NCBI GenBank assembly: GCA_024516035.1
Contig: JAMCCL010000016.1
Location: forward strand, 374,501 to 438,500
Length of the DNA: 64,000 nt
Direction of reading: 5' to 3'
Source of the DNA: Bactericera cockerelli
Taxonomy: Eukaryota > Arthropoda > Insecta > Hemiptera > Triozidae
Both the position numbers and the translations under genes were made by a program. The notes beneath the pieces are model-generated. The model ran no database searches and was not told the origin of the DNA. It saw only the letters and a program-made list of their open reading frames with translations. Each line of letters starts with the position of its first letter. Position 1 is the first letter of the stretch. Of the stretch, positions 46,088 through 57,386 are shown piece by piece.

Positions 46088-46400
46088 TTTTATATGGTAT
46101 AACTAGCCGTTTGCCCGTGCTTTGCAACGGGACTAAATTTCAAATTTACTAAGGCATGGCCGTACTGCTGGACAGCAATGCCTTTTTGAACTTTTTATAA
46201 TTTTTCTGGACAAAGCGATAATGGTTTTGGGGGGGTCAATTCCGAGACATTTTTCGCTATCTCTTACCGTTTTGGCTAAACAACTCCGGACAAACAAACA
46301 AACATAGGTAGGTAGGTAGGTAGGTAGGTAGGTAGGTAGTCCTTTTTTCTGTTTTATATTATGGTATAATACCGTTTCTCCAAAATTTTAGATTCTACAA
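46088..46400 (-). repeat. Repeat end with ACTAGC...CCCGTGC stem-loop and (TAGG)n
   Basis: AACTAGCCGTTTGCCCGTGC followed by TTTGCAACGGGAC can fold. A (CAAA) and (TAGG)n tract lies at about 46286-46340. The CTAGC-CCCG motif also occurs inverted at 19376-19401. Unclassified. Confidence 0.45.
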
Positions 46401-46640
46401 AAAAATCTGTATCGGCAAAAAATCAAGAAACTGTAACGCTTTTGACTTATTTTGCAGATTTCTCAAATATCAGCGCTTCATCAAATTTCATTAGAAAATA
46501 ATCATAAATGCACTGTGTAAAACGCTAATACGCTTTTACATCCAAATTTTAATTAAAATACAATACATCCCAACAAAGAAACAAGAAGTACATCTTCAAC
46601 ATTAAACACGCATATACAGTATCTCGTAACACCCATTTTT

Positions 46641-47292
46641 ACTTTCCTTATCTTATAATAAGGAAAGTATTGTATTCGTCGAAAATTTGACCTACCCAGT
46701 TTTTCACATTTCTGGACGAATCATGGCCTCAGGATACCAAAAAAGTAGTTTTCAGCCATTGGTCCATGCGTCTGTCTGTCTGTCTGTCTGTCTGTGTGTG
46801 TGTGTGTGTGTGAACAGGATATCTCAAGAACGGTAAAAGCTAGAGACTTGAAATTTGGTACACAAATTAATTTTATACACCAGACGAACCACGAAACTTT
46901 TGGTTGAAATCGGCCGCATTCTGCGGCCACAGGGCCGCAAATGCTAGCCGCAAGCGCCGCTTCTTTAAATTGGTTAAAGATACAAAATTTTTTAGAGAAC
47001 AACATTTTCTTAGATTAAAAAAATAATAGGGGTCTATTCTGATCATTTTTTTGATATCTTGAACTTTTTGGAACTCGGCCCCAATTTACCGGTATTTGGG
47101 GGGGACCCGCTTTGACTAACTTTTTTATTATTCATCCTACATGGGGGTTGTGACATATCAAATTCAATGATTTTGAAGTGCTGATTACGAATTTGGCATT
47201 GGTTTTAAGTTATCTGTTACCGTTGAGTCACCAGTGGCGGAATTCGACTCCTTTTTGGGGGATAAGGAAAGTCATGTGATGTTTACACCAGA
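46641..47292 (+). mobile_element. S-family repeat, full copy
   Basis: Start ACTTTCCTTATCTTATAATA, (TGTC)n(TG)n tract at 46771-46812, ATCTCAAGAACGGTAAAAGC, end GTGATGTTTACACCAGA. Nearly identical in layout to 22028-22680 and 40349-41032. Confidence 0.8.
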
Positions 47293-47479
47293 TTTTTTAT
47301 TATAGACTGGTTGGAGTTCCACAAGAGAAGCACCAATTATCACACTGACCTCTATTCAGATCTATTGTGACCCAAAATGTGTACCACCCATTACACACAA
47401 AGAAATATGACAGGCAATCAAAATCCTACCTACAAATAAAGGAATTGCACCAGACGCCATACATCCAAAAATTCAAAAT

Positions 47480-47865
47480 AAAAAAAAAACACTTTTTTGC
47501 CCATTATGGACATGATACTTTCATACACGTGGTAATTTTGAGATTTTATTGTAAATCACTTGTATCTCCAAAACGTCTTAACCGATTTTCTTCAAATTTG
47601 TTGTGTATTGTAGATACCGTTTTTTCTACATTCTAGATTCTTCAAAAATTCTCTATCGGCAAGTCGAAGACCTCATATTTGCACTTTTTTGTCCATTTTT
47701 TTTTTTTTTTTTTTTTTTTTTCATTTAGACAAAGCTAGGGCTATCGGCTACGAAAGCTCTTTGTCACTGCGACCTTAGATAGATATTTTGTTGATTTTGA
47801 TTACCTGAAAATTTCGATTACCATTCACCAGGAAGTATTCTTGTGTCCATAATTGGCAGTGTATT
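47480..47865 (+). repeat. S2-family 3' region with an internal T-run
   Basis: CTTGTATCTCCAAAACGTCT and GTTTTTTCTACATTCTAGATTC are inverted relative to the S2 consensus. The final part (GTGTCCATAATTGGCAGTGT) is in direct orientation, so two pieces lie head to head around the T-run at 47698-47721. Confidence 0.45.
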
Positions 47866-47911
47866 TTCTTTTCTTTGAGATGTGTTTTTTTTCTCATGTT
47901 TTATTTAACTG

Positions 47912-48071
47912 TTTTTTTTTTTTTTTTTAAGTGGGGTTTAACGTCGCTTTCAACTGCCATGGTCATATCACGACGGGGGTTTTACCCTCCATTCGCAGGA
48001 AACTCACAAACCTGCTACTCACATTGACCTCACCCAGCCTGAGTGGGGCCGGGAAAAGCCAGCGTCACGAG
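47912..48071 (-). mobile_element. SINE body fragment abutting a DPH2 exon
   Basis: Same sequence as the body of the 5S-headed SINE at 56765-57026 (AAGTGGGGTTTAACGTCGCT through CCGGGAAAAGCCAGCGTCAC), but without the head. It starts with a T-run (its 3' poly-A on the minus strand) and stops 27 bp before the exon at 48099. Confidence 0.85.
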
Positions 48072-48098
48072 AAACTGTTTCTAAATTCCCTGTTACAG

Positions 48099-48258
48099 AT
48101 CGACTTATATGTCCTGATCAGCTGCTGTGAGATGACTCTCCCCGATGCCAAAGATTTCCTACAGCCAGTTGTACATCTCATAGATGTGGAGCTGGCGTTG
48201 AACCCAGCCAGGGAATGGGAGAATAGGGTCAACTTGGATTTTACACAGCTGATGGAAG
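48099..48258 (+). CDS. DPH2: DPH2 internal exon with the third cysteine region
   Basis: The exon begins after TTCCCTGTTACAG and ends at donor G|GTAAAAAC; 160 nt, phase 0 in, phase 1 out. The protein starts IDLYVLISCCEM, corresponding to the 'ID-VFV-L--C' segment following NFPE in the family. It then reads FLQPVVHLIDVELALNP, AREW and LDFTQLMEG, the usual pattern before the C-terminal tail. The open frame upstream (47931-48098) is not exon: it is a SINE fragment that ends only 27 bp before the exon. Confidence 0.93.
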
Positions 48259-48285
48259 GTAAAAACACCGCCAATTATGGACACT

Positions 48286-48770
48286 ATAAAGTAAATTTAA
48301 AGAGAAATCAAGTTTGGGATGACCCCTAGAAAGGATAAAGAGAGATAAACATAAGAAGAATAAATTCAGAGAGGAGTGCAGAGAAATACTGTAATTTTTA
48401 GTTTTTCTTTTTGAGAAACCCAGGCCTGGGTGAGACTTTACAAAAGCCCTGTATACAGTAAGTTTCAAAAAAGGTGGCTTTTGAACTTATTTGATTTGAA
48501 TCGAGAAAATTACACCGCGACCGCCATTTTTTTTTTTTTTTTTGCCGTTCAACAAGTAAATTTAAAGAGAGATCAAGTTTGGGATGACCCCTAGAAAGGA
48601 TAAAGAAAGATAAACATAAGAGGAATAAATTCAGATAGGAGTGCAGAGAAATAGAAAGTGGGGGTTAAGGTGTTCTCAATTTGATATCATTTATTTTTAG
48701 CTAATTATACTCATTCTATTGAGTGGGGCGTTCTTCTTTTTTTAATCACGAAGTGGTGTTTTTGGGGTAT
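48286..48770 (-). repeat. HLE foldback fragments
   Basis: Two pieces of the HLE foldback arm (48290-48387 and 48484-48770, ending AAGTGGTGTTTTTGGGG) separated by a short unrelated stretch. A T-run at 48529-48543 replaces the ATTTTTTATTG of the spacer. Confidence 0.65.
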
Positions 48771-48952
48771 TTGTTTTTTCTTTAGTATTTTGAATATAAC
48801 TTGTATAGTCCCTAGATGACACTCGTTTACACTCTCGTCTTAAATTAGAAAAAAAAATACATTTAGTTCGTGGCATCCTAGAGATTTATACTGAACATGA
48901 ACTCTTTTTTTACTCTCAAATATTCAATCCTTAACCCTTAACTGCATGATTT

Positions 48953-49350
48953 TACTTCCGAGAAATTTCTAATATTAGAAATTGGAAGTATTGTGTTCGT
49001 TTTTGTAAAAAAAAAAAAAAAAAAAACATTTTTTTCATATTTCTGGACGTTTTATTACATCCTGAGCAACTTTGGTTTTGTGTCCGTCTGTCTGTCCGTC
49101 GCCGTAGGTCTGTTAAAAACATTCCTTGTAACGCGGAAATCTCGGAAACTACTCAACGGATTTTGATGACATTTTGTACACATATACGAGGCGTTCTGCA
49201 GATGGTCCCATTTTAAATTAATCAAATTCGTACTAGCGGTTCTGGGTGAAAAAGACCATGATGCGCCTGACTACTAATTTTTTTACTTAGACGCTTATAT
49301 CTCGTGAACGGTACACCCGATTTTGATGAAATTTTGTATGTATATGTATA
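48953..49350 (+). repeat. S2-family repeat, 5' half, cut by an HLE
   Basis: Palindromic start GAAATTTCTAATATTAGAAA, then ATATTTCTGGACG, GTCCGTCTGTCTGTCCGTC and CTCGTGAACGGTACACCCGA. It ends at TGTATATGTATA, where an HLE begins with TCCCCCC. Confidence 0.7.
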
Positions 49351-52300
49351 TCCCCCCAAAAACACCACTTTGTGGTTAAAAAAAGAAGAACGCCTCACTC
49401 AAAAGAATGATTATAATTAGCTAAAAATAAATGATATCAAATTGAGAACACCTTAACCCCCACTTTCTATTTCTCTGCACTCCTATCTGAATTTATTCCT
49501 CTTATGTTTATCTTTCTTTATCCTTTCTAGGGGTCATCCCAAACTTGATCTCTCTTTAAATTTACTTTAAATTATAATGTTTATGCTAGGCCTAAAATAT
49601 GTAGATTTAAACTCAGGTAAAAATACAAGCGACGCGACGGGAGACAATTCGGTGTGGAGAGAACTCGGTGGTGACGTTCCTTATCAATACCTCACGAGGT
49701 ATGAGTGTATCCTGGACATAATGAACTGAGAAAAAAAACTTCCCTGAAGGGGATCGAACCCAAGTCATCGTGCGTGCAAGCCTAGTATGCTACCCACTTG
49801 GCGAAAGTCACTACTCTATCACAAGTTTTAGTGAGTAGCATCGACATTATGAGAGCTAATTCATCATATTTTATCTCCATCCAACCATGATTGTCCAAAA
49901 TCAATCTCGTTATGCCGCCACAGGTCATTGGCCAATTCTGCAACTACTAAAATATTCCTCGTGAGGGTAATGAGTTCGTCATGAAGATCAAACCCCCCAA
50001 AAACACCACTTCGTGGTTAAAAAAAGAAGAACGCCTCCCTCAAAAGAATGATTATAATTAGCTAAAAATAAATGATATCAAATTGAGAACACCTTACACC
50101 CTCTCTTTCTATATCTCTGCACTCCTCTCTGAATTTATTCCTCTTATGTTTATCTTTCTTTATCCTTTCTAGGGGTCCCAAACTTGATTTTTCTTTAAAT
50201 TTACTTGTTGCACGGCAATAAAAAATGGCGGTCGGAGTATGATTTTTCTGAACTTATTTGATTTGAATCGAGAAAATTACACCCCGACCGCCATTTTTTA
50301 TTGCCGTGCAACAAGTAAATTTAAAGAAAAATCAAGTTTGGGACCCCTAGAAAGGATAAAGAAAGATAAACATAAGAGGAATAAATTCAGAGAGGACTGC
50401 AGAGATATAGAAAGAGAGGGTGTAAGGTGTTCTCAATTTGATATCATTTATTTTTAGCTAATTATAATCATTCTTTTGAGGGAGGCGTTCTTCTTTTTTT
50501 AACCACGAAGTGGTGTTTTTGGGGGGATATCAGTTCTTTTTGTACGAAATATAGGTTCATACACTACTGAAACATTATGTATAACAAAAGTAAATAAGCT
50601 GGGAAAATGTGAATGTACCAAGTTGTCTTTTTTTTTAAGATATAGTTTTAGCAGTACGTATTTAATTTTTCTAAGGTCAATTATGTTTGGATCACAGATT
50701 TTGCCCCCTGAGTCTCCAAAGTGAGTAAATAATATATAAATTTGCAATGCAAGACCTTTTGATTCTATACTCCACTTGACCTCGGAGCCTCCTATGAGGG
50801 ACACTAAAACACCTGGATTTAAAAATGCCAAAGAAATTAATTTGTAATCACCTTATCAAAGTGAGGTAATGAGTTCTCTCCCGTTGACCTTTTCTTACCC
50901 GAATTCTCTCCGGCTTGTTGCAGGGGTCACCACGAGTATCTCTCCCGGAAATGAGACCATGCTTTTTTACATTAGGTATTTTTAAGAAAATGAAAACTAT
51001 AAAATTATTATTTTTATATAAGAATCGGCCTTTTAAAAGGAAATCTTTAAAATCTCTAACTAATGAAAGGCAATGGCTTCAGTTTATAGTAGGGTTAGGT
51101 AAAATACATACAAGGCCATGCCTCAGGAATATAGTAGGGTTAGGGATAATACATAGAAGGCAATGCCTCGGGTTTATAGTAGGGTTAGATAAATATATAG
51201 AAGGCCATGCCTTGGGTTTATCATAGGGTTAGGAAAAATACATAAAAGGCCATGCCTCAGGTTTATATCAATGATTCCTAGGTGTTTCGATTATAATTTT
51301 TATGCTAGGCCTAAACTATGTAGGTATAAAATCAGGTAAAAAAAATGCAAGTGACGCGACGGGAGACAATTTGGTGTTTATTAAACCGTGAGCGGGAGAG
51401 AACTCGGTGGTGACGTCCCTTATCAATACATCACGAGGTATGAGTGTACCCCGGACATAATGGACAGAGAAAAAAAACTTCCCTGAAGGGGATCGAATCC
51501 AAGTCATCGTGCGTGCAAGCCTAGTATTCTACCCACTTGGTCAAAGTCACTACTTTGTCACAACTTTTAGTGAGTAGCATCGACATTATGAGAGCTAATT
51601 CATCATATTTTATCTCCATCTAACCATGATTGTCCAAAATCAATCTCGTAATGCCGCCACAGGTCATTGGCCAGTTCTGCAACTACTAAAATTTTCCTCG
51701 CGAGGGTAATGGGATCGTCATGAAGATCAAATATAAAGATAGGAACAACAAAACAACGTTAAGCCCAAATTGAAAATATAGAGCTAAAAAATGTCGTCCC
51801 CGCCTGGATTCGAACCCATGCTCACTGAGTGGGAGGTCGAGCATGCTACCAATAGACAAAGTTATCGTCCAAAGAAACGAACGGAAAATGAACTAACTAA
51901 ATAAATACTTGGAAACTTAAACATTAAAATTTTGCAGTGAGAGAGGGAGGTCATCTCGAAAAATACATACTGGCCAAGATCTGACCACTAAGCTAAGGAT
52001 TCGAAGGTACGAGTACCTACCCGCCAAGGAAAATGAAAAGGCCACCAGGTGCCACCCAGTGGACCGGATGAAGGAATAATATCAATAAATTTGGTATCTC
52101 CTCATCAAGATCTTTCATTTGATACCACTTAAGAATAGTATTATCCTTCAATTCCCGATTTGGGCTCCCAAAACCCGAGGCCGCCCAAATGGGCCGCCCG
52201 CTTATAATATAGAAATTTTTTTTGGTCCGGGCTCATCTCCATTATATCTTGATCACTTTAGACACCTCACTTAATCTTCAGTGCCAAGTTATAGACACGA

Positions 52301-53201
52301 AGTCGGGTCTCAAAGGATCCGTATGAAAAAAAAAACAGAAAAAAAAAAAAAAAAATTATGAAACTTTTCATGTCTTTCACGATTGTTGGGGGTGTCTCGA
52401 AAATAGGGTTCCCGTTGGCCTAGGAAGTCAAACAAAAAGTCAAATCAATTTATTTTTCAACGTAGAGTCCATTTCTGCAATAAAAATCGCAATTTTTGAA
52501 ATTCATGTTGCACTTTTCGCTGGCTGAAAGTACATGAAATGCATGGGAACTATGTTTTCCGTAACCTTACACTCTGCCGGGCTGTCTCTTTCTTTGTATA
52601 GGCGTTCTTCACACCTCGGCCGAGGTGTTTGATATAAAGATCGGAAAAACAAAACAACGTTAAGCCCAAATTGAAAATATAGAGCTAAAAAATTTCGTCC
52701 CCGCCAAGATTCGAACCCATGCTGACTGGGTGCTAGGTCGAGCTTGCTACCAATAGACAAAGTTGTCTTCCAAAGAAACGGACGGAAAATGAACTAACTA
52801 AATTAATACTTGGAAACTTAAACATTAAAATTTTGCAGTGAGAGAGCGAGGTCATCTCGAAAAATACATACTGGCCAAGATCTGACCACTAAGCTAAGGA
52901 TTCGAAGGTACCTACCTTCGAATCCTTAGCTTAGTGGTCAGATAAAGAAAATGAAAGCTTAGTGGTCAGATAAAGAAAATGAAAAGGCCACCAGGTGCCA
53001 CCCAGTGGACCGGATGAAGGAATAAAATCAATAAAATTGGTATCTGCAATAAAAATTGCAAATTTTGAAATTCATGTTGCACTTTTCGCTGGCTGAAAGT
53101 ACATGAAATGCATGGGAACTTTGTTTTCCGTAACCTTACACTCTGCCGGGCTGTCTCTTTCTTTGTATAGGCGTTCTTCACACCTCGGCCGAAGTGTTTG
53201 A
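49351..53201 (-). mobile_element. HLE copy with another HLE nested inside
   Basis: Left foldback arm only (49351-49566). The body then continues at TATGCTAGGCCTAAAATATG, is interrupted by the HLE at 49993-52632, and resumes at TATAAAGATCGGAAAAAC. A short internal duplication/inversion lies around 52905-52975 (TTCGAATCCTTAGCTTAGTG). It closes at GAAGTGTTTGA, 53201. Confidence 0.75.
49993..52632 (-). mobile_element. HLE nested in a sister HLE, exact ends known
   Basis: Host GATCAAA | CCCCCCAAAAACACC ... GAGGTGTTTGA | TATAAAG. Other copies (for example 7408-7422) show the empty site, GATCA...ATAAAGATCGG. On the minus strand this is A | TC ... GGGGGG | T, without duplication. 2,640 bp, same internal order as the reference copy. 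Confidence 0.85.
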
Positions 53202-53514
53202 TCACGTGGGGTATCAAATTAATTGTCTTGATGGGCTGATTGAAAATTTATATTTTTTTGGTTTATCTTTGGTTTCTGCTCATCAAGATCTTTCTTGATG
53301 AGCAGATACCATATTTATCACTTCACTTTAGACACCTCACTTAATCTTCAGTGCCAAGTTAAGGACACGAAGTCGGGTCTCAAAGGATCCGTATGAAAAA
53401 AAAAAAAATACGAATCTTTTCATGTCTTTCACGAATATTGGGGGGGTCTCGAAAATAGGGTTCCCGTTGGCCTAGGAAGTCAAACAAAAAGTTCAATCAA
53501 TTTATTTTAGGTCA

Positions 53515-55510
53515 GAGCTGCAGCTCGACCCACCTTGAGAAGTACCCCCCTTCCCCTACCGTTTCGGACTTAATTTTCCTCATACGTCATCATTATCCTC
53601 TTCCTTCCCAATGTGCATCTGAATGCACATTTTTTTGGTAATGCTATCATACCAAGACAAAATTGTCCCACCTATAATAACGCACAGAGTTCTCCTTCCT
53701 TTGAAAAAACCTCTGTGGTAAAGATCTGTTCACATTAAAGATTAAAATCAACATGAGTTCAGAAAAGTGTTTGTGCATTTGAATGCACCTTGGGAAGATA
53801 CCATTACAAACCCTATATTGCGAATGTGCATTTGGATGCACATCGGACAGGTACCACTACAAATGATAAAATTGCTTGGGAAGGAAGAGGTTATAGAGCC
53901 ATTTTACCTTGTGAGAACTTCCAAATTCGAACTTCCCATGAGAACCTTTTGGAATTTTCCATTTTCCATTTTCCAGTTCGGTTCCTTGCTTCAGTGTATT
54001 CTCAACTTTTGTACCGTTCGGACCTCGATACTTTTAAAAGTGCTCTAGCTTTTGGTATTGGGCAAAATTTTCAATTATTTTTCAAATTATTTTTTCTATT
54101 TGCGCACGTCGTCAATCTTTAAAGGTAAGTTCTCTCTTTTCATTAAGCAGCACTTTTTGGTTCATTGCGCCTGACGGGCCTTTGAACTTTCTCTTACGGC
54201 CTCTGAGTGGCTTTCACATGCGATTGCCTAAATGCTTCACCGGTGAGAGTCTGCATCTTCTGCCTTGTGCAGTTGACCGGTGGCAGCTCAGTTTAATTCA
54301 TTGCGCCTGACGGGCCTTTGAAATTTCTCTTACGGCCTCTGAGTGGCTTTCACATACGATTGCCTAAATGCTTCACCGGGGAGAGTCTGCATCTTCTGCC
54401 TTGTGCAGTTGACCGGTGGCAGCTCAGTTTAATTCATTGCGCCTGACGGGCCTTTGAACTTTCTCTTACGGCCTCTGAGTGGATTTCACATACGATTGCC
54501 TAAATGCTTCACCGGGGAGAGTCTGCATCTTCTGCCTTGTGCAGTTGACCGGTGGCAGCTCAGGTTAATTCATTGCGCCTGACGGGCCTTTGAACTTTCT
54601 CTTACGGCCTCTGAGTGGCTTTCACATACGATTGCCTAAATGCTTCACCGGGGAGAGTCTGCATCTTCTGCCTTGTGCAGTTGACAGGTGGCAGCTCAGG
54701 TTAATTCATTGCGCCTGACGAGCCTTTGAACTTTCTCTTACGGCCTCTGAGTGGCTTTCGCATGCGATTGCCTAAATGCCTCACCGGGGAGAATCTGCAT
54801 CTTCTGCCCTGTTGACCGGTGGCAGCTCAGTTTAATTCATTGCGCCTGACGGACCTTTGAATTTTCTCTTACGGCCTCTTTCGCATGCATTTGCCTAAAT
54901 GCCTCACCGGGGAGAGCCTGCATCTTCTACCCTTGTGCAGTTTTCCGATGAGCAACCCAGTAAAGACTATTGCAACTTAAAAGTAAAAAAAAAATGGACA
55001 ACCCCATTTGTAAGTTCTTTTCCTGACTTTTCATTTTGGGCTCATGAGGTTTTGAGTTCCTCGTGCCTCGGTACAAGTCGAGCGGTTACTCAAGATTCTG
55101 AGCCGGGGAGCTGACTTTATCCTCCCCCTTTGGTGGGTGCGTCTCTCCAGACCCTCGGCCTGTCTCCTGGTAACTATGCTTTTGGTACCAATCGAGCCAT
55201 TGCTCAAGATTTTAGCCGTGGAGTTGACCTTGTCCTCCCTTTTGGCGGGTGCGTCTCTCCAGACCCTCGGCCTGTCTCCTGGTACCTGAGAAGAGAATAC
55301 ACTGAAGCAAGGAACCCCAGCTCGGGCCTATATATAACCGAACTACCTGCCTTATCATGGAAAATTCCAAAAGGTTCTCATGGGAAGTTCGAATTTGGAA
55401 GTTCTCACAAGGTAAAATGGCTCTATAATGATGACGTATGAGGAAAATTAAGTCCGAAACGGTAGGGGAAGGGGGGGTACTTCTCAAGGTGGGTCGAGCC
55501 TTGCTTGACC
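53515..55510. mobile_element. TIR element with internal 136-bp satellite array
   Basis: Left TCGACCCACCTTGAGAAGTA and right TACTTCTCAAGGTGGGTCGA are perfect complements. The inversion continues through CCCCTACCGTTTCGGACTTA, and further in GAGCCATTTTACCTTGTGAG pairs with CTCACAAGGTAAAATGGCTC. Its left arm holds palindromic AATGTGCATTTGGATGCACA-type units (53608-53850). The loop holds the tandem array and a degenerate repeat with CCAGACCCTCGGCCTGTCTC (two copies, about 55148 and 55258). No protein recognised. Confidence 0.78.
54161..54960 (+). repeat. Tandem satellite array, 136-bp unit
   Basis: Units start TTCATTGCGCCTGACGGGCC at 54161, 54297, 54433, 54569 and 54705 (period exactly 136), then 54836 (a 5-bp shorter unit), with a decaying last unit to about 54960. 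Each contains CTTACGGCCTCTGAGTGG, GCCTAAATGCTTCACCGG and CAGTTGACCGGTGGCAGCTC. It is GC-rich compared with the surroundings. No coding frame of note. Confidence 0.92.
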
Positions 55511-55775
55511 CAAAATATCAGTTTTCGGGTTCCTTCGGGGAGAAAATTGTATTATTTTTCAACGTAGAGTCCATTTCTGAAATAAAAATCGCAATTTTTG
55601 AAATTCATGTTGCACTTTTCGCTGGCTGAAAGTACATGAAATGCATGGGAACTATGTTTTCCGTAACCTTACACTCTGCCGGGCTGTCTCTTTCTTTGTA
55701 TAGGCGTTCTTCACACCTCGGCCGAAGTGTTTGATATTAGAAACTTGAATTTTCAATCAAACGCGGTATTGACAA

Positions 55776-56572
55776 AACCAATCTATTCAATTCAATTCAA
55801 ATTTTTACTGTGATATTTATACATAAACATTTAACACAGTTTACAAAAATATTTTTACCTACATAAAAAAAAACTAACATTACTTACACCTGACTAACTT
55901 AATATCTAGCTATCTACTTATTCAGAACTAGGGAAGTTAATAATGATAGGATAAATAGATTAAATAGTTGTACATTGATTTCTTCAAGCAAATTTATAAA
56001 AGATGAAAGTGAAACAGTAATGACCTCAGTAAGACCGTCAATCATAACCAAGAAGAAGATATTACCCAATAAACTACCCTGAGGTATAGATGATTGAATT
56101 TCACACGTAGAGTTCTGTTTTGAAGGTAAGATCCAAATAATTTAACCAGAGAATATGTAAAACCAAAACTATACAGTTTGGACAGGAGTAATTGATGATC
56201 TACCTTATCAAAAGCAGATTTTATGTCTGTGTATATAACATCTACTTGCGTGGATTGAGATAAAAGAGAAGTAAGATTGTGAAAGAAAGAAGAAAGGTTT
56301 GTCAGAGTAGATTTACCTCTTGCAAAGCCATGCTGTTCAACAGATATGTTAGCATAGGTAAAAGTGCTAATCTTGTTATGAAGTATACGTTCAAACAGTT
56401 TGGCTTATACATTTAAAGTAGCAATATTTCTATAGTTGGAAACAAGTTGAAAATCTCCTTTCTTGGGTACAGGAGTAATAATTGTTACCCTAAGAGAGTC
56501 AGGGAACGTAGAAGTAGACAGACATAGGTTAAAAAGATAAACAAGAGGAGAAGCTAAAGATAGAGAGCAGTA
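55776..56572 (-). pseudogene. LINE reverse transcriptase fragment (3' part with tail)
   Basis: Minus-strand peptides AKLFERILHNKISTF, VEQHGFARGKSTLTNL, VDVIYTDIKSAFDKVDHQLL and LVKLFGSYLQNRTLRV are the RT motifs preceding the catalytic box. A (TTCAA)-rich tail at about 55776-55800 marks the 3' end. The middle of RT with the Y/FADD box is deleted. The 5' end is cut by the HLE foldback at 56574. Confidence 0.8.
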
Positions 56573-56573
56573 A

Positions 56574-57384
56574 TAAAAACACCACTTCGTGGTTAAAAAA
56601 AGAAGAACGCCTCACTCAAAAGAATGATTATAATTAGCTAAAAATAAATGATATCAAATTGAGAACACCTTACCCCCTCTCTTTCTATATCTCTGTACTC
56701 CTCTCTGAATTTATTCCTCTTATGTTTATCTTTCTTTATCCTTTCTAGGGGTCATCCCAAACTTTTTCTTTTTTTTAAGTGGGGTTTAACGTCGCTTTCA
56801 ACTGCCATGGTCATATCACGACGGGGGTTTTACCCTCCATTCGCAGGAAACTCACAAACCTGCTACTCACATTGACCTCACCCAGCCTGAGTGGGGCCGG
56901 GAAAAGCCAGCGTCACGAGAATTAGAATTTGAATGGTCACCCATCCAAGTCTTAACCTCGCTGGATGTTGCTTAACTTCGGTGTTCTGAAGGGAACCGGT
57001 GTATTCAACATGCCATCGACGCTGGCTCATCCCAAACTTGATTTCTCTTTAAATTTACTTGTTGCACGGAAATAAAAAATGGTGGTCGCGGTGTAATTTT
57101 CTCGATTCAAATCAAATAAGTTCAGAAAAATCATACTCCGACCGCCATTTTTTATTGCCGTGCAACAAGTAAATTTAAAGAGAAATCAAGTTTGGGATGA
57201 CCCCTAGAAAGGATAAAGAAAGATAAACATAAGAGGAATAAATTCAGAGAGGAGTGCAGAGATATAGAAAGAGAGGGGGTAAGGTGTTCTCAATTTGATA
57301 TCATTTATTTTTAGCTAATTATAATCATTCTTTTGAGTGAGGCGTTCTTCTTTTTTTAACCACGAAGTGGTGTTTTTGGGGGGA
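56574..57384. repeat. Free-standing HLE foldback with a SINE inserted
   Basis: Arms AAAAACACCACTTCGTGG and its complement ending GGTGTTTTTGGGGGGA, with the usual GGCGGTCGGAG-type centre. No HLE body is attached. A SINE interrupts the left arm (56765-57026). Confidence 0.8.
56765..57026 (-). mobile_element. 5S-rRNA-derived SINE (SINE3 type)
   Basis: Flanked by a 13-bp target duplication TCATCCCAAACTT (56752-56764 and 57027-57039). On the minus strand it starts GCCAGCGTCGATGGCATGTT, then GAATACACCGGTT, CACCGAAGTTAAGCAACATC and ACTTGGATGGGTGACC. That is the first 90 or so bases of an arthropod 5S rRNA, including the C-box region of the internal promoter. The body then reads GGCTTTTCCCGGCCCCACTC, AGGCTGGGTGAGGTCAATGT and GCGAATGGAGGGTAAAACCC, and ends in poly-A. 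The 5S similarity is by recall of the conserved sequence. Confidence 0.88.
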
Positions 57385-57386
57385 TT

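Larger units (their letters stand above)
53202..55734 (-). mobile_element. Truncated HLE containing a TIR element
   Basis: A short left part (53202-53500: GACACCTCACTTAATCTTCA, GACACGAAGTCGGGTC) and the 5' terminal part (55555-55734, ending CGGCCGAAGTGTTTGA). The two ends are separated by the TIR element 53515-55510. The foldback half is missing. Confidence 0.65.

Noticed and set aside
46088..46400. Assignment of the ACTAGC...CCCGTGC motif to a specific family
   Set aside because: Similar motifs occur in several arthropod repeats; the sequence here is too short to decide.
47931..48098. Open frame continuous with the DPH2 exon at 48099
   Set aside because: It is the SINE body also present at 56783-56920, and a good acceptor precedes 48099.
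56930..57026. 5S rRNA gene
   Set aside because: Only the first 90 or so bases are present and they are fused to a SINE body with a target duplication.
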